From Planctomycetota bacterium (GTDB lineage: Bacteria > Planctomycetota > Planctomycetia > Pirellulales > Pirellulaceae): a DNA stretch of 64,000 nt. Shown here in pieces: positions 37,389 through 47,018 of the stretch (the first letter of the stretch is position 1; each line of letters starts with the position of its first letter). Below the pieces are notes generated by a model. That model saw only the letters and a program-made list of their open reading frames with translations, was not told the DNA's origin and did no database searches. Both the position numbers and the translations under genes were made by a program. The DNA lies in assembly GCA_014238905.1 (NCBI GenBank), contig JABAAE010000001.1:666712-730711 (forward strand). Direction: 5' to 3'.

Positions 37389-38270
37389 ATGTCTTTATCC
37401 GATCCCAAGTCCAAAGTTCTTCTCCAGCTTGATCCCGATGAACATGCCAGCGTGTTTGATTCGGTTGTTGCCATCGACTCCGGAGTCGATCATCTGTTGC
37501 GTCACCATTCGGTAAAGGAGTCCGACGTCGAGGATCTGGTGCATGGAGCTATTTTCACTCGCGGATTGGAGGACCTGAAGAGGACCGCAATTTTTGTAGG
37601 GGGGAGTAATGTTGAGGTCGGAGAGAGGATTCTTAAGAAAGTGATCTCCACTTTTTTTGGTCCGCTGAGTGTTTCGGTGATGTTGGATTCCAATGGTGCC
37701 AATACGACCGCTGCGGCGGCGGTGTTGTCAGCCACCCGGCATCGCGATTTACAGGGTGCAAAAGTTGTTGTTCTGGGCGGGACTGGACCGGTCGGAAGAC
37801 GGATTTGTGTGCTCGCTGCCAGGCAGGGTGCTAATGTGATGCTGGGTTCGAGGTCACAGTCCCGCAGTGCCAATGCTGTCGATACAATCAAGCTGCTCGA
37901 TTCGAACTGGAATTTGACTCCTTTTGCGACCGGAGACGACGCCTGGTTGGATGAAATAAAAGATGCTGACATTTTGATTTCTGCCGGCGCAGCAGGAGTA
38001 GAATTGATCTCCAAAAGTCAGCTCGAAAAATTTTCACAATTACGAGTTGCCATCGATTTGAATGCTGTTCCCCCGGCTGGCATCGAGGGGGTTGATGTGA
38101 TGGCAACCGGAAGCAACGTCAACGAGTTGGTGGTTTACGGTGCCATTGGAGTAGGCGGATTGAAGATGAAAATCCATAAAGCAGCCCTGCGGAAGCTCTT
38201 TACCCAAAACAACCAGGTTTTGGATGCCAATGAAATCTACGATATCGGAACCGGTATCGTGTCCAAATAA
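37389..38270 (+). CDS. mtdC: NAD(P)-dependent methylene-H4MPT dehydrogenase (MtdA/B/C family, probably MtdC)
   Basis: A 293-residue protein. Its Rossmann motif VVVLGGTGPVGRR (127-138) and the SNGANTTAAAAV substrate-domain stretch match the MtdA/MtdB/MtdC family. It oxidises methylene-H4MPT to methenyl-H4MPT with NAD(P)+. MtdC is the class first described from planctomycetes, so that name is favoured by inferred taxonomy and not by a decisive motif. It follows fae by 136 bp with a terminator between them. Methenyl-H4MPT cyclohydrolase (mch) and formyltransferase genes are not in the window. Confidence 0.9.
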   Translation: MSLSDPKSKVLLQLDPDEHASVFDSVVAIDSGVDHLLRHHSVKESDVEDLVHGAIFTRGLEDLKRTAIFVGGSNVEVGERILKKVISTFFGPLSVSVMLDSNGANTTAAAAVLSATRHRDLQGAKVVVLGGTGPVGRRICVLAARQGANVMLGSRSQSRSANAVDTIKLLDSNWNLTPFATGDDAWLDEIKDADILISAGAAGVELISKSQLEKFSQLRVAIDLNAVPPAGIEGVDVMATGSNVNELVVYGAIGVGGLKMKIHKAALRKLFTQNNQVLDANEIYDIGTGIVSK

Positions 38271-38411
38271 CAGGGCGCCGAGGGTCAATAAGGGACCCAG
38301 GATTAGCCAGTTGCGATTAACAAGGGATGTGTGGGATAACGATGGACGTTGTGAGAAAAAGTGGTCGACAAGGGTCTTCGGCTGCCGATCAAGATCATGT
38401 CGCGTCGTTTG

Positions 38412-39752
38412 TTAGACCTCCCAACCTTTGGCGTAATCTTCCTTGATCATTCGCTGGGCTATTTGGTTGCTTGATTTAAGATTTTTGGAATCCCAATCGA
38501 AGACACCGAGCGAACGAAAGGCAACGTTGCCCAGTAACACCGTTTCCGTCATTGGACCGGAATAGTCAAAGTGACAGGTCGCCGGTTTACCTCCCTTGCA
38601 GGCGTCGATCCATTCTTTATGGAAACCGGGCGAATCCGGGATAAACGGATCCGGAGTGGTAAAGTCCTGAAAATCATCCTCTGGCAAGAGTGTTCTTTGG
38701 TTGAAACCGCATAAGAGCATTCCTTTATCACCGATGAACAAGGTGTTATTGCCTCTCGCCGGCAAGCCTTTTTCTTTTAGGATTGCCGGACCACCTTTTG
38801 CTTGAGACCAGTGGAGTTTTACGGCTGATCGTTTTTCCGTAGCCGGAAATTCCATCCATGAAGCCATCGATTTTGGGGTAGTCTTCAAATTGGCGAGACC
38901 CCCGCTTCCTCCAACGCGGGTTGGATACTTCAGGTCCAGTGACCAGTAAGGGATGTCGAGAATGTGGCAGCCGAAGTTCCCAGTTTCACCGGTTCCGTAG
39001 TCCCAATAGAATCGCCAGCCGTAGGGGGTCACCGAGGGTTGGTATGCCATGGTTGCTTTGGCTGGCCCGAGCCACAGATCGTATTTCAGGGTGGATGGGA
39101 TTGGATTCTCTTTTTTATTTAATTGCGGCAGTCCACGGTCGCTGTCAATCCAACAGTGTACTTCGGTAACGTTGCCGATGGCGCCCGATTGGATCAGCTC
39201 AACAGTCCGGTGCATGTTACCAATGGTGTGCCGCTGAACACCAAGTTGAGTTGCCAGCTTTTTTTCCCGGGCCAGGTTGGTCAGTTGTCGACACTCCCAG
39301 ACATTATGAGCCATTGGCTTTTCGAGATAGACATGTTTGCCTTCGGACATTGCCCGGTGAGCGATGTGGAAATGCGTATGATCTGGAGTGCTGATAACGA
39401 CACCGTCGATCTTGTTTCCCATTTCGTCAAAAAGCTTGCGGTAATCATAAAACTTTTTGGCTTTGGAAAATCGGTCGAACGCCTTGCCCGCTCGAACGTC
39501 ATCGACATCACAAAGCGCAACGATATTTTCTTTGCTAACTCCGCCCAGGTTAGCGCTTCCACGGCCCCCGATTCCTATCACGGCCAAATTTAGCTTCTCC
39601 AACGCAGAGCGAGATTCAAATCCCTCGCTGCTTCCGCCCAACCAAACCCCAGCAGCCAGGGTTGTGGTACCCAGAAAACCGCGGCGACTCAATGATGGAT
39701 CAGCCGAAACGCTGGCTGGTTTTGGAGCGTGGGGATTTGGGGGTTGGCTCAT
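38412..39752 (-). CDS. Tat-exported Gfo/Idh/MocA family oxidoreductase
   Basis: A 446-residue protein with a twin-arginine signal SRRGFLG (22-28) and hydrophobic TTTLAAGVWLGG. An NAD(P)-binding domain follows (LNLAVIGIGGRG, VALCDVD, KHVYLEKPMAHN) and then the GFO_IDH_MocA C-terminal domain (GWRFYWDYGTGETGNFGCH). Such exported versions are abundant in planctomycetes; the substrate is unknown, perhaps a sugar or inositol derivative. It converges with mtdC by 141 bp and diverges from the DksA-like gene by 328 bp. Confidence 0.93.
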   Translation of the reverse strand: MSQPPNPHAPKPASVSADPSLSRRGFLGTTTLAAGVWLGGSSEGFESRSALEKLNLAVIGIGGRGSANLGGVSKENIVALCDVDDVRAGKAFDRFSKAKKFYDYRKLFDEMGNKIDGVVISTPDHTHFHIAHRAMSEGKHVYLEKPMAHNVWECRQLTNLAREKKLATQLGVQRHTIGNMHRTVELIQSGAIGNVTEVHCWIDSDRGLPQLNKKENPIPSTLKYDLWLGPAKATMAYQPSVTPYGWRFYWDYGTGETGNFGCHILDIPYWSLDLKYPTRVGGSGGLANLKTTPKSMASWMEFPATEKRSAVKLHWSQAKGGPAILKEKGLPARGNNTLFIGDKGMLLCGFNQRTLLPEDDFQDFTTPDPFIPDSPGFHKEWIDACKGGKPATCHFDYSGPMTETVLLGNVAFRSLGVFDWDSKNLKSSNQIAQRMIKEDYAKGWEV

Positions 39753-40080
39753 GGTTTGACTCTATCGATCAGGCAGAAAGGGAAGGCTAACGTGACAAAA
39801 CGAGGGATTGCCGTAAACTATTTCAGCTTAACAGTTTACATATGAAAATGGGGAAAAAAAAGGATTGGTTGTTTGACACTCCATGGAGGTCTTCCTAGAA
39901 TGTCTTGCCCTCGCGGAAACCTGAGGCACAACCCGGCTTTTTTCAACATCAGCCGGATTGAGGGGGACCGAAGGGAAGATGGATTTAGCGGGATGAATAT
40001 TCCCGGAGTCGATTTTAGGAACAAGAAGAAAAAAAATTTGACGGTGAGCATCATTGTGTGGAGCCGTCGGGGAGCTTTCC
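39753..40080. promoter_or_regulatory. Divergent intergenic region without a gene
   Basis: About 330 bp between the oxidoreductase (minus) and the DksA/TraR-type gene (plus). It contains A-rich tracts and no convincing ORF. It should hold both promoters. A GGGGAG ribosome-binding site lies just before 40081. Confidence 0.5.
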
Positions 40081-40461
40081 ATGAAAAAACTCGAGATGAG
40101 ACCCTTTAAAAAGATCTTGATTGGCTTGCGAGCCCGATTGCAGGGTGATGTTAATGCCCTCGCGGACGCTGCGTTAGGATCGACCGCCGAAGCACAGGGA
40201 GAGCTGTCAAGTTTGCCCAGTCACTTGGCGGATTTGGGTAGCGATACGTTTGAGCAGGACAACACGCTTCGATTAATGGACAACGAAGAGGTGGTTCTTG
40301 AGCAAATCGAATCTGCACTTGAACGAATTGAAAATGGGATTTATGGTAACTGCATCGAATGTGAGGGCCGTATTCCCAAGATGCGTTTGAATGTCATTCC
40401 TTATACACCGCTCTGTGTGAAGTGCGCAAATAATCTTGAAGACGACGACAACTGGAATTAA
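40081..40461 (+). CDS. DksA/TraR-type C4 zinc-finger protein
   Basis: The ATG at 40081 is chosen because GGGGAG lies about 8 nt upstream; the frame is open from 40054. The 126-residue product has a coiled-coil N-terminal half and a zinc finger C91-I-E-C94 ... C112-V-K-C115 within YGNCIECEG and TPLCVKCA. Members bind the RNA polymerase secondary channel and modulate transcription, often with ppGpp. The usual DksA D-x-x-D-A tip (needed for full DksA action) is not clear here, so this may be a general TraR/DksA-type regulator. The last 26 bp overlap lspA. Confidence 0.9.
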   Translation: MKKLEMRPFKKILIGLRARLQGDVNALADAALGSTAEAQGELSSLPSHLADLGSDTFEQDNTLRLMDNEEVVLEQIESALERIENGIYGNCIECEGRIPKMRLNVIPYTPLCVKCANNLEDDDNWN

Positions 40462-41104
40462 CGACGAAAGCGTTCTATTTTCCAAGCCCGTCACACTGGG
40501 TCGGGGGGTCGTGTTTTTTGTTATCATGTTCGTCGGAACGGTGGCGGACCTGCTCACCAAGCATTTCGTTTTTGGAAAATACTTCAAGGAACGAATCGAA
40601 CCTGGCCAACCCCCGGAGACCATTTGGTGGATCCAGGAATGGCTGGGGGTGCAGACCTCTACTAACCAGGGAGCTCTTTTCGGCATGGGCCAAGGGCTCA
40701 GTATGGTTTTTGCCTTGCTTTCGGTAGTGGCATTTTCACTGTTGATCTACCTGCTTTTCTTTAATCGTTGGGCGAACGACCTGTTCATAACGGTAACGTT
40801 TGCCATGATTGCGGCAGGCATCTTCGGTAATCTTTATGATCGGCTGGGGCTGTGGCATGATGCTTCCATTGCGGCTGAGCATCAGAATGCTGTTCGGGAC
40901 TGGATTCATTTCAATTGGGAGGGTGGTCCCCGGATCATGAACCCTTGGCCCAATTTCAACGTTGCGGATATCCAATTGGTCTGTGGTGCAGCGTTACTCT
41001 GCATTCATGCCGTTTTTGTGCAGCCAAAAATGGAAAAGACGAAATCGGTGTCAAATCAAGGTCTTTCGGATCAGGACCGAGTTGATGGGGCCGAATCGCC
41101 ATAG
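40436..41104 (+). CDS. lspA: Prolipoprotein signal peptidase (LspA)
   Basis: A 222-residue protein with four membrane helices and the aspartyl-protease pair of LspA: D135 in GNLYDRLG and D178 in FNVADIQL. STNQGALFG carries the conserved asparagine. It cleaves the signal peptide of lipid-modified prolipoproteins. The segment between the two catalytic aspartates is longer than in E. coli LspA (WHDASIAAEHQNAVRDWIHF), which I regard as a lineage insertion. The TTG start at 40436 overlaps the DksA-type gene by 26 bp; a GTG at 40511 is an alternative that would trim 25 N-terminal residues. Confidence 0.93.
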   Translation: MKTTTTGINDESVLFSKPVTLGRGVVFFVIMFVGTVADLLTKHFVFGKYFKERIEPGQPPETIWWIQEWLGVQTSTNQGALFGMGQGLSMVFALLSVVAFSLLIYLLFFNRWANDLFITVTFAMIAAGIFGNLYDRLGLWHDASIAAEHQNAVRDWIHFNWEGGPRIMNPWPNFNVADIQLVCGAALLCIHAVFVQPKMEKTKSVSNQGLSDQDRVDGAESP

Positions 41105-41215
41105 CTTTCCGGTAGAGGTTCAGTCGCCGTGGTTGGCCAAGGCAGCCGGCAATCGTCTGGCTTTGAAGAAAGGTCAGCTAGGCAAAATTCGTCAAAGAAA
41201 AAATCGGGAGTAATC

Positions 41216-42016
41216 ATGTCTCAACACCAAGAGCGATTTGAATTCGCCAAGGAACTTGCCAGGCGCGGCGGAAAATCGACACTGGATTACTTTCGGTCCA
41301 ATCGTTACACAGTGGAAAAAAAAACAGACCGCTCCCCGGTCACTATCGCCGACAAAAACGCTGAACGAATGATGAGGTCAGAAATTGGAAACCGATTTCC
41401 CACTGATGCTATCGTGGGAGAGGAGTTTGGCGCGGACCAGGGGGGTTCCGATTATCGCTGGATCATTGATCCGATTGACGGTACCAAGTCGTTTATTTGT
41501 GGTGTCCCCCTCTATGGGACGATGGTCGGCCTGGAATACCAAAACGTCTGCATTGCCGGCGCAGTCTTTTTTCCGGCGCTCAATGAAGCGATTTACGCAA
41601 TGAAGGACGAGGGTTGTTTTCACCAGATTGGTGATCAGCCGGCCGTGGCTGCCAAGGTATCAAATTGCCAATCGTTTTCAGAAGCGGTCATGGTCACCTC
41701 CGAAGTCGAGACATTTGATGATGCAGACTCATCGGAAGTGTATAAGGCGTTGGAAGCTGGCTCCTATGTGAGTCGCACGTGGGGCGATTGCTACGGCTAT
41801 ATGCTGGTGGCGACCGGACGGGTTGGATTGATGATCGATCCTGTTTTGAGTATCTGGGATGCCGCCGCGGTCAAACCGATCGTCGAAGAAGCTGGCGGGG
41901 TCTTTGTGGATTGGAGTGGACAGCCCAGGATTGACTCAGGCAGCGCAATCGGGTGTTGCCCTGGAATCTATGACGAGGTGATGGCATTGTTGAAACGGCA
42001 TCGCTCGCCCAAGTAA
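41216..42016 (+). CDS. hisN: Inositol monophosphatase family protein, histidinol-phosphatase-like
   Basis: A 266-residue protein. The ATG at 41216 is chosen because GGGAG lies 7 nt upstream. Metal-binding motifs are IVGEEFG, WIIDPIDGTKSFICGVPLYG and IWDAAAVKPIVEEAGG. The phrase DGTKSF followed by GVPLYG is typical of HisN-type histidinol-phosphate phosphatases, more so than of general inositol monophosphatases. It would dephosphorylate histidinol phosphate in histidine synthesis, but this assignment within the superfamily is moderate. It lies 111 bp after lspA. Confidence 0.86.
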   Translation: MSQHQERFEFAKELARRGGKSTLDYFRSNRYTVEKKTDRSPVTIADKNAERMMRSEIGNRFPTDAIVGEEFGADQGGSDYRWIIDPIDGTKSFICGVPLYGTMVGLEYQNVCIAGAVFFPALNEAIYAMKDEGCFHQIGDQPAVAAKVSNCQSFSEAVMVTSEVETFDDADSSEVYKALEAGSYVSRTWGDCYGYMLVATGRVGLMIDPVLSIWDAAAVKPIVEEAGGVFVDWSGQPRIDSGSAIGCCPGIYDEVMALLKRHRSPK

Positions 42017-42086
42017 ACCCGGACTGAGCGTCGCTTGATTGGCCGCTCAGGAGGCCGCTGCGAAAAGCGGTTTGATGGATCGAAAT

Positions 42087-42323
42087 TCAGATGCCAAACC
42101 AGGTCCAAGCATAGACGATGGTTCCGGTTCCAATCAGTCCAAAACTGACCAATGCTGTCATCCTGGCAGCCAGCCTGGACCTTTTCTCTTCGGCCTTGGG
42201 TTGATAAGCAAACATAAACCAGCCGATCAGGATCAGACCAGCTCCGACGGCGGAGATCGCAATTCTAAAAAACTGGAGAAGACTATCCAGTTGAGCTATA
42301 TCATTTGTCGCTTGGGCCAACAT
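42087..42323 (-). CDS. Small two-helix membrane protein
   Basis: A 78-residue protein of unrecognised family. Start ATG at 42323 has AAAGGAAAG about 6 nt upstream, which is better than the longer frame's start at 42395. Helices lie near residues 21-40 (ISAVGAGLILIGWFMFAYQP) and 57-76. It converges with the histidinol-phosphatase-like gene. Confidence 0.7.
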   Translation of the reverse strand: MLAQATNDIAQLDSLLQFFRIAISAVGAGLILIGWFMFAYQPKAEEKRSRLAARMTALVSFGLIGTGTIVYAWTWFGI

Positions 42324-42537
42324 AAACTTTCCTTTTCTGGCACTATCCGCCTGGAAAGCGGACTTGGTTGGAGGTCGGGATTGAACTAGGCTCATGGCAT
42401 ACGATTCAGCATGCCAATGCTCCTTGTCGTGATGCCATCCGCCCTAATTTTCCATGATAGGTGCCTGTATTGCGAGAGGATGCAGCGTTGGAGTCTGTTC
42501 ATTCTTTGAGTATGCATCTTTTTGAGAGGGACAAACC

Positions 42538-43944
42538 ATGCACGTCCAGTTTTGGGGAGCCGCCCAAACGGTTACCGGTTCCATGCACATGGTTCATGTC
42601 AACGGAAAACAGTTGCTGCTCGATTGCGGCTTGTACCAAGGGCGTCGTAAAGACGCTTTCGCAAGAAACCGGGACTTTCCGATCGAAGCGGGTGACGTGG
42701 ATGCTGTGATCCTCTCCCACGCCCATATTGACCATAGCGGAAATCTTCCGACGCTCTATAAAAATGGATTTCGCAAGTCGATTTTTACAACACATGCTTC
42801 CCGTGATTTGGCCGTTCACCTGCTAATGGACGCTGCACATATTCAGGAAATGGACGTCAAGTATGTCAATAAAAAACGAAAAAAACAGGGCAAAAATCTG
42901 TTTGACCCGCTCTATGTCCAAAAGGATGCTGTCGATGTCATTCGGAGAATTCGCCCCGTCGGATATCACGAGAGTTTTTCACCCTTTGACGGTGTGAAGG
43001 CCCGGTTTCACGATGCCGGGCATATGCTGGGATCGGCGGTCAGCGAAATTGACCTGGAGGAAAAAGGAAAGAAAACCCGGTTGGTTTTCAGCGGTGACAT
43101 CGGCAGACCGAATATGCCGATTCTTCGTGATCCCGAAACCGTCGACGGTGCCAACTATCTGATCATGGAAGGAACCTATGGAAATCGCCTGCATGATAAA
43201 ACCGGCGATGCAAAAGCTTTTCTTAAAAAGATCGTCAATGAAACCTTTGAGAAACGCGGCAAGCTGATTATTCCCGCGTTTTCAGTGGGGCGAACGCAAC
43301 AGATTGTCTACTGGCTCGATCAACTGGCAGAAGCGGGCGAATTGGAGCCGATTAAAGTTTTTGTTGACAGCCCATTGGCCGTCAACGCTACGCAGGTGTT
43401 TCGATCTCACGTGGAATGTTATGACCAAGAGATGATCGACCGCATGATGAATGAAGAAGATCAGGATCCACTTGGATTTCGCAATCTTCATTACATTCGA
43501 AAGGTGGCCATGTCAAAAGCATTGAATAATTATGAAGGCCCGGCAGTGATCATCAGTGCTTCGGGGATGTGTGAGGCAGGTCGTATTCTTCATCACTTGA
43601 AAAACAGTATCGGAGATCCCCGTAATACGATTCTATTCTCTGGATTTCAGGCATTTCATACTCTTGGCCGTCGAATTCTTGACGGTCATAAAGACATCAG
43701 GATATTTGGTGAGGAATTAGTAGTTCATGCTGCGGTCCACAATCTCGAAAGCAGTAGTGGCCACGCAGACCAAGAGGAGCTGGTGACTTGGGCCAAGGAG
43801 ATTGCCAAAAAGGGCCAACTTAAAGGGGTGGCAATCGTCCACTGCGAAGCGGACAGTGCGGAAGCCCTCAAAGACAAGCTTGCCGCAGAAAATATCGGGC
43901 CGGTGATTATTCCGGAAAGGGGGCAGAAATGGGATCTGCACTAA
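42538..43944 (+). CDS. MBL-fold beta-CASP RNA-specificity nuclease (Ysh1/RNase J-like)
   Basis: A 468-residue metallo-beta-lactamase protein: H-x-H-x-D-H at 61-66 in ILSHAHIDHSGN, further zinc ligands in FHDAGHMLGSA and FSGDIGRP, the beta-CASP domain from about 200 (IPAFSVGRTQQIVYWL), and the RNA-metabolising MBL C-terminal motif SSSGHADQEEL. Relatives cleave RNA as endo- or exonucleases. It is the Ysh1/YwqH-like type and is not RNase J by length. It is monocistronic here, 242 bp before the AddB-like gene. Confidence 0.92.
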   Translation: MHVQFWGAAQTVTGSMHMVHVNGKQLLLDCGLYQGRRKDAFARNRDFPIEAGDVDAVILSHAHIDHSGNLPTLYKNGFRKSIFTTHASRDLAVHLLMDAAHIQEMDVKYVNKKRKKQGKNLFDPLYVQKDAVDVIRRIRPVGYHESFSPFDGVKARFHDAGHMLGSAVSEIDLEEKGKKTRLVFSGDIGRPNMPILRDPETVDGANYLIMEGTYGNRLHDKTGDAKAFLKKIVNETFEKRGKLIIPAFSVGRTQQIVYWLDQLAEAGELEPIKVFVDSPLAVNATQVFRSHVECYDQEMIDRMMNEEDQDPLGFRNLHYIRKVAMSKALNNYEGPAVIISASGMCEAGRILHHLKNSIGDPRNTILFSGFQAFHTLGRRILDGHKDIRIFGEELVVHAAVHNLESSSGHADQEELVTWAKEIAKKGQLKGVAIVHCEADSAEALKDKLAAENIGPVIIPERGQKWDLH

Positions 43945-44186
43945 AGCAAGTCATAGATATGTTGGACGGCACCGAAGAGCGAGCTGGTTTGGTGGTCTAT
44001 GCAGGTAGGCCGTCTTGCCACCGATAGGCTAGAGTGCATCCAGACGGCAATCAGGGTCCAGAAAAAGCCATTTGTGATCCGGTACTCAAGCCATTATAGA
44101 ATGCTAGGAAGAATTTTAGCGACTTTTGTCGAGTGCCACCTCTGCCTTTAGAATTCAGCGACCATCAGATTTTTTTTGAAACGACT

Positions 44187-47018
44187 ATGTCTATAAGACG
44201 CTTTTTCATGGACTGGAATCAACCGGGTTTGAACTCGGCGGTTGATTACTTGATTAATCGGTACCTTGATCGGGCAGCCGATCGGCTAGACCTGGATGGT
44301 GTTCTGGTGGTGGTGCCGGGCAGTCGGGCGGGACGTCGACTTTCACAACTATTATCGCGCAAAGCGGCGGAATTAGAAGTTGCCCTGTTTTTACCCATCA
44401 TTCAAACCGTTGGACATCTTCCAGAACATCTTTACCATCCCAAGCGGCCGTTCGCGAGCGAATTGGTTCAACAGCTTGCCTGGATAGAGGCAATTCAAAA
44501 AGAAAAGTCACGTGCTAAAAAGTACTTTCCCAATCTTCCCGATTCCAGAGAAACACTGGATTGGATGGAGTTGGCTGCGATGTTGTCCAAGGTTCACCGA
44601 GAGCTTGCTGCCGATGGGTTGGATTTTCAGGACGTCGCAAACCATGGCATATCACTGAAAGGGTTTTCAGACACGCGTCGTTGGAAGTTCTTAAGTTTAC
44701 TGCAGCAAAACTATCTTGAAATTCTTGACGAACTGTCGTTGTGGGATTTGCAAACCGCGAGGTTATTTGCGATTCGCAACCGGGAATGTCAAAGTGATCG
44801 GGAGATCCTTCTTCTAGCAACGGTGGATTTAAACCGGGCGACACGTCAGATCCTGGATCAGGTTTCCGGCCAGGTGATTGCCTTGATCCAAGCTCCAGAA
44901 TCGGAGTCACTTGGGTTTGACGAATATGGGTGCTTGATCCCCGGCTATTGGAAAGACAGGAAGATTGAGATACCAGACGAACACATCCTGGTCACCGATC
45001 AGCCAGAAGATCAGGCGGACGCCGTATTGCATCTTGTCGATCAAACCGGTGGGCGGTATTCGGCAGATGAACTAGTCGTGGGTGTTCCGGCAGCTGAGGT
45101 CGCGCCTTATCTACAACGAAAATTTGCCGGGCTGGGAATTTCAACCAATTGGGCGGTGGGTCGACCGATTCGGGAAACCAGCCCGTTCAAGCTGTTGGAG
45201 GCAATTGCAGCCATAGTAGAAAACGATCGTTATGCCGATATTGCCTCACTGGTTCGTCATCCGGATGTTGAATCGTGGTTAAACCACGGCGCAATTCAAA
45301 AGGTGAATCCAGACGAGGTCATTGGGGAATGTGACTCCTATTACCGAGATCATCTGGTGCCCACATTCGGGTTCTGGCTGGAAAAAAGTAATCGGCGGCC
45401 AAATCTGCATTGGGCTGTTGAGCAGATTACGCAGTTGATTTCACCGATTAGAAAAAAGCAGGATTGCCTGACCTGTTGGGTGAAACCGTTGATGGAATTG
45501 GTGGCGAAAATTTACTCCGGTTTTGAATTGGAATTGGATAATCCATCACATGCCGGACACATTGCGGCTCTTTCCGAAATTAGGACGACCCTGGAGTCTT
45601 TTCTGGACGTGCCTGAACAACTTGATATTCGCACCTCGAGCGTCAATGTTATCCGGCTCCTGCTTCAAAAAATGGGACAAAAACACGCTAATCCGGCTGC
45701 GGACCGAAATGGCATTGATTTGTTGGGCTGGCTGGAACTTCCCCTGGATCTTTCACCTGCGGCGATAGTGACTCATTTCAATGAGGGCTCGATCCCGGAG
45801 TCGCAAAACTCGGACATGTTCCTGCCGAATCGTCTGCGGAGCACATTGGAATTGACCGATAATGAACGGCGATACGCTCGTGATGCCTATGTGCTTTCTA
45901 CTCTAAACTACTCGAGAGACTACCTTAGGCTAATCGTTGGCAAACGGAATCAGTCCGGGGATCCATTGAAACCATCACGACTGTTTTTTGCAACTGATCG
46001 GGAATCGATTGCCCGCCGTGTGATTCAATTTACCCAGCCGATGACGTTTTTCGAATCTGGGTCGGCAGGTCAAAAGACCGAAAGCCAGTCGGAGTTTTAC
46101 GTTCCCGCCCCAATGACTGAGGGCATTCAAATTGAGTCGATCAGCGTCACTTCATTCAGGACTTTTCTGAAATGCCCTTACCGGTTTTACTTGCAGCATG
46201 TTCTGCGCCTGGATTCCATAAATGATGAGGATCGCGAGCTCAACGGTATGGTTTTTGGAAATATTCTACATGACGTCTTTCGAAAATTCGGTGAACACAG
46301 GTTGCGGTTCTCCGAAGAGCCTGACGAGATCAATCTCTTCCTGGAGGACGAGCTGAACACCATTGTCCAACGCGATTATGGAAAGCGGCGTTTGCCAGCG
46401 GTCGAAATCCAGATTCAACAGATGCGGCACCGGCTGCGGGGGTTCGCTGAATGGCAGGCCGAGCGAACCCGGCTGGGCTGGGAAATTCAATTCGTTGAAA
46501 AAAAATCACAACACCCCCGAGGTGTCCCTTTTGAATATGGTGGTTCCGAACCCGCGTATTTAAAAGGAAAAATTGATCGGGTTGACTATCATCCCAAGCG
46601 GGATCAATGGCAGATCCTGGACTATAAAACCGGCGACTCAGGTGAGAATCCAGCCAGAAAACATAAGGAAAAGGGGGCTTGGATTGATCTGCAGCTGCCG
46701 CTTTATAAACACATCGCCAAAGAGTTTGAAGTGAGCGGGAACGTCCAAATGGGTTACATCGTGGTCCCTAAGGATACGGAGAAAATAACCGAGAGTATCG
46801 CAAAATGGTCGGATGAAGAATTAGAAGAGGCCTTCGAGGTCGCTCGAGATTGTTGCCGTCGAATATTCAACCTGGAATTTTGGAAACCGACTCATCCTGC
46901 TCCCCGATCTGTAGGGTCGGAGTTCTCGGCCATTTGCCAGGATGAAGTCTTTGAACCTCGCTTGGCGACGCAATACGACAACCGAGGCCAAGAGGGAGAG
47001 AGCCATGAATCCGCCTGA
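44187..47018 (+). CDS. PD-(D/E)XK nuclease, AddB/RexB-like subunit
   Basis: About 943 residues from the ATG at 44187 (the frame is open from a GTG at 44133). The N-terminal region resembles inactivated helicase-like AddB sequence. The C-terminus has a PD-(D/E)XK domain with GKIDRVDYH and the ILDYKTGD active-site motif. AddB-type subunits work with AddA in double-strand-break end resection. An AddB-type four-cysteine Fe-S pattern is not evident: only one cysteine in LKCPYRFYL plus a late pair and single. The gene overlaps the AddA-like gene by 14 bp, which supports a complex. Confidence 0.88.
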   Translation: MSIRRFFMDWNQPGLNSAVDYLINRYLDRAADRLDLDGVLVVVPGSRAGRRLSQLLSRKAAELEVALFLPIIQTVGHLPEHLYHPKRPFASELVQQLAWIEAIQKEKSRAKKYFPNLPDSRETLDWMELAAMLSKVHRELAADGLDFQDVANHGISLKGFSDTRRWKFLSLLQQNYLEILDELSLWDLQTARLFAIRNRECQSDREILLLATVDLNRATRQILDQVSGQVIALIQAPESESLGFDEYGCLIPGYWKDRKIEIPDEHILVTDQPEDQADAVLHLVDQTGGRYSADELVVGVPAAEVAPYLQRKFAGLGISTNWAVGRPIRETSPFKLLEAIAAIVENDRYADIASLVRHPDVESWLNHGAIQKVNPDEVIGECDSYYRDHLVPTFGFWLEKSNRRPNLHWAVEQITQLISPIRKKQDCLTCWVKPLMELVAKIYSGFELELDNPSHAGHIAALSEIRTTLESFLDVPEQLDIRTSSVNVIRLLLQKMGQKHANPAADRNGIDLLGWLELPLDLSPAAIVTHFNEGSIPESQNSDMFLPNRLRSTLELTDNERRYARDAYVLSTLNYSRDYLRLIVGKRNQSGDPLKPSRLFFATDRESIARRVIQFTQPMTFFESGSAGQKTESQSEFYVPAPMTEGIQIESISVTSFRTFLKCPYRFYLQHVLRLDSINDEDRELNGMVFGNILHDVFRKFGEHRLRFSEEPDEINLFLEDELNTIVQRDYGKRRLPAVEIQIQQMRHRLRGFAEWQAERTRLGWEIQFVEKKSQHPRGVPFEYGGSEPAYLKGKIDRVDYHPKRDQWQILDYKTGDSGENPARKHKEKGAWIDLQLPLYKHIAKEFEVSGNVQMGYIVVPKDTEKITESIAKWSDEELEEAFEVARDCCRRIFNLEFWKPTHPAPRSVGSEFSAICQDEVFEPRLATQYDNRGQEGESHESA

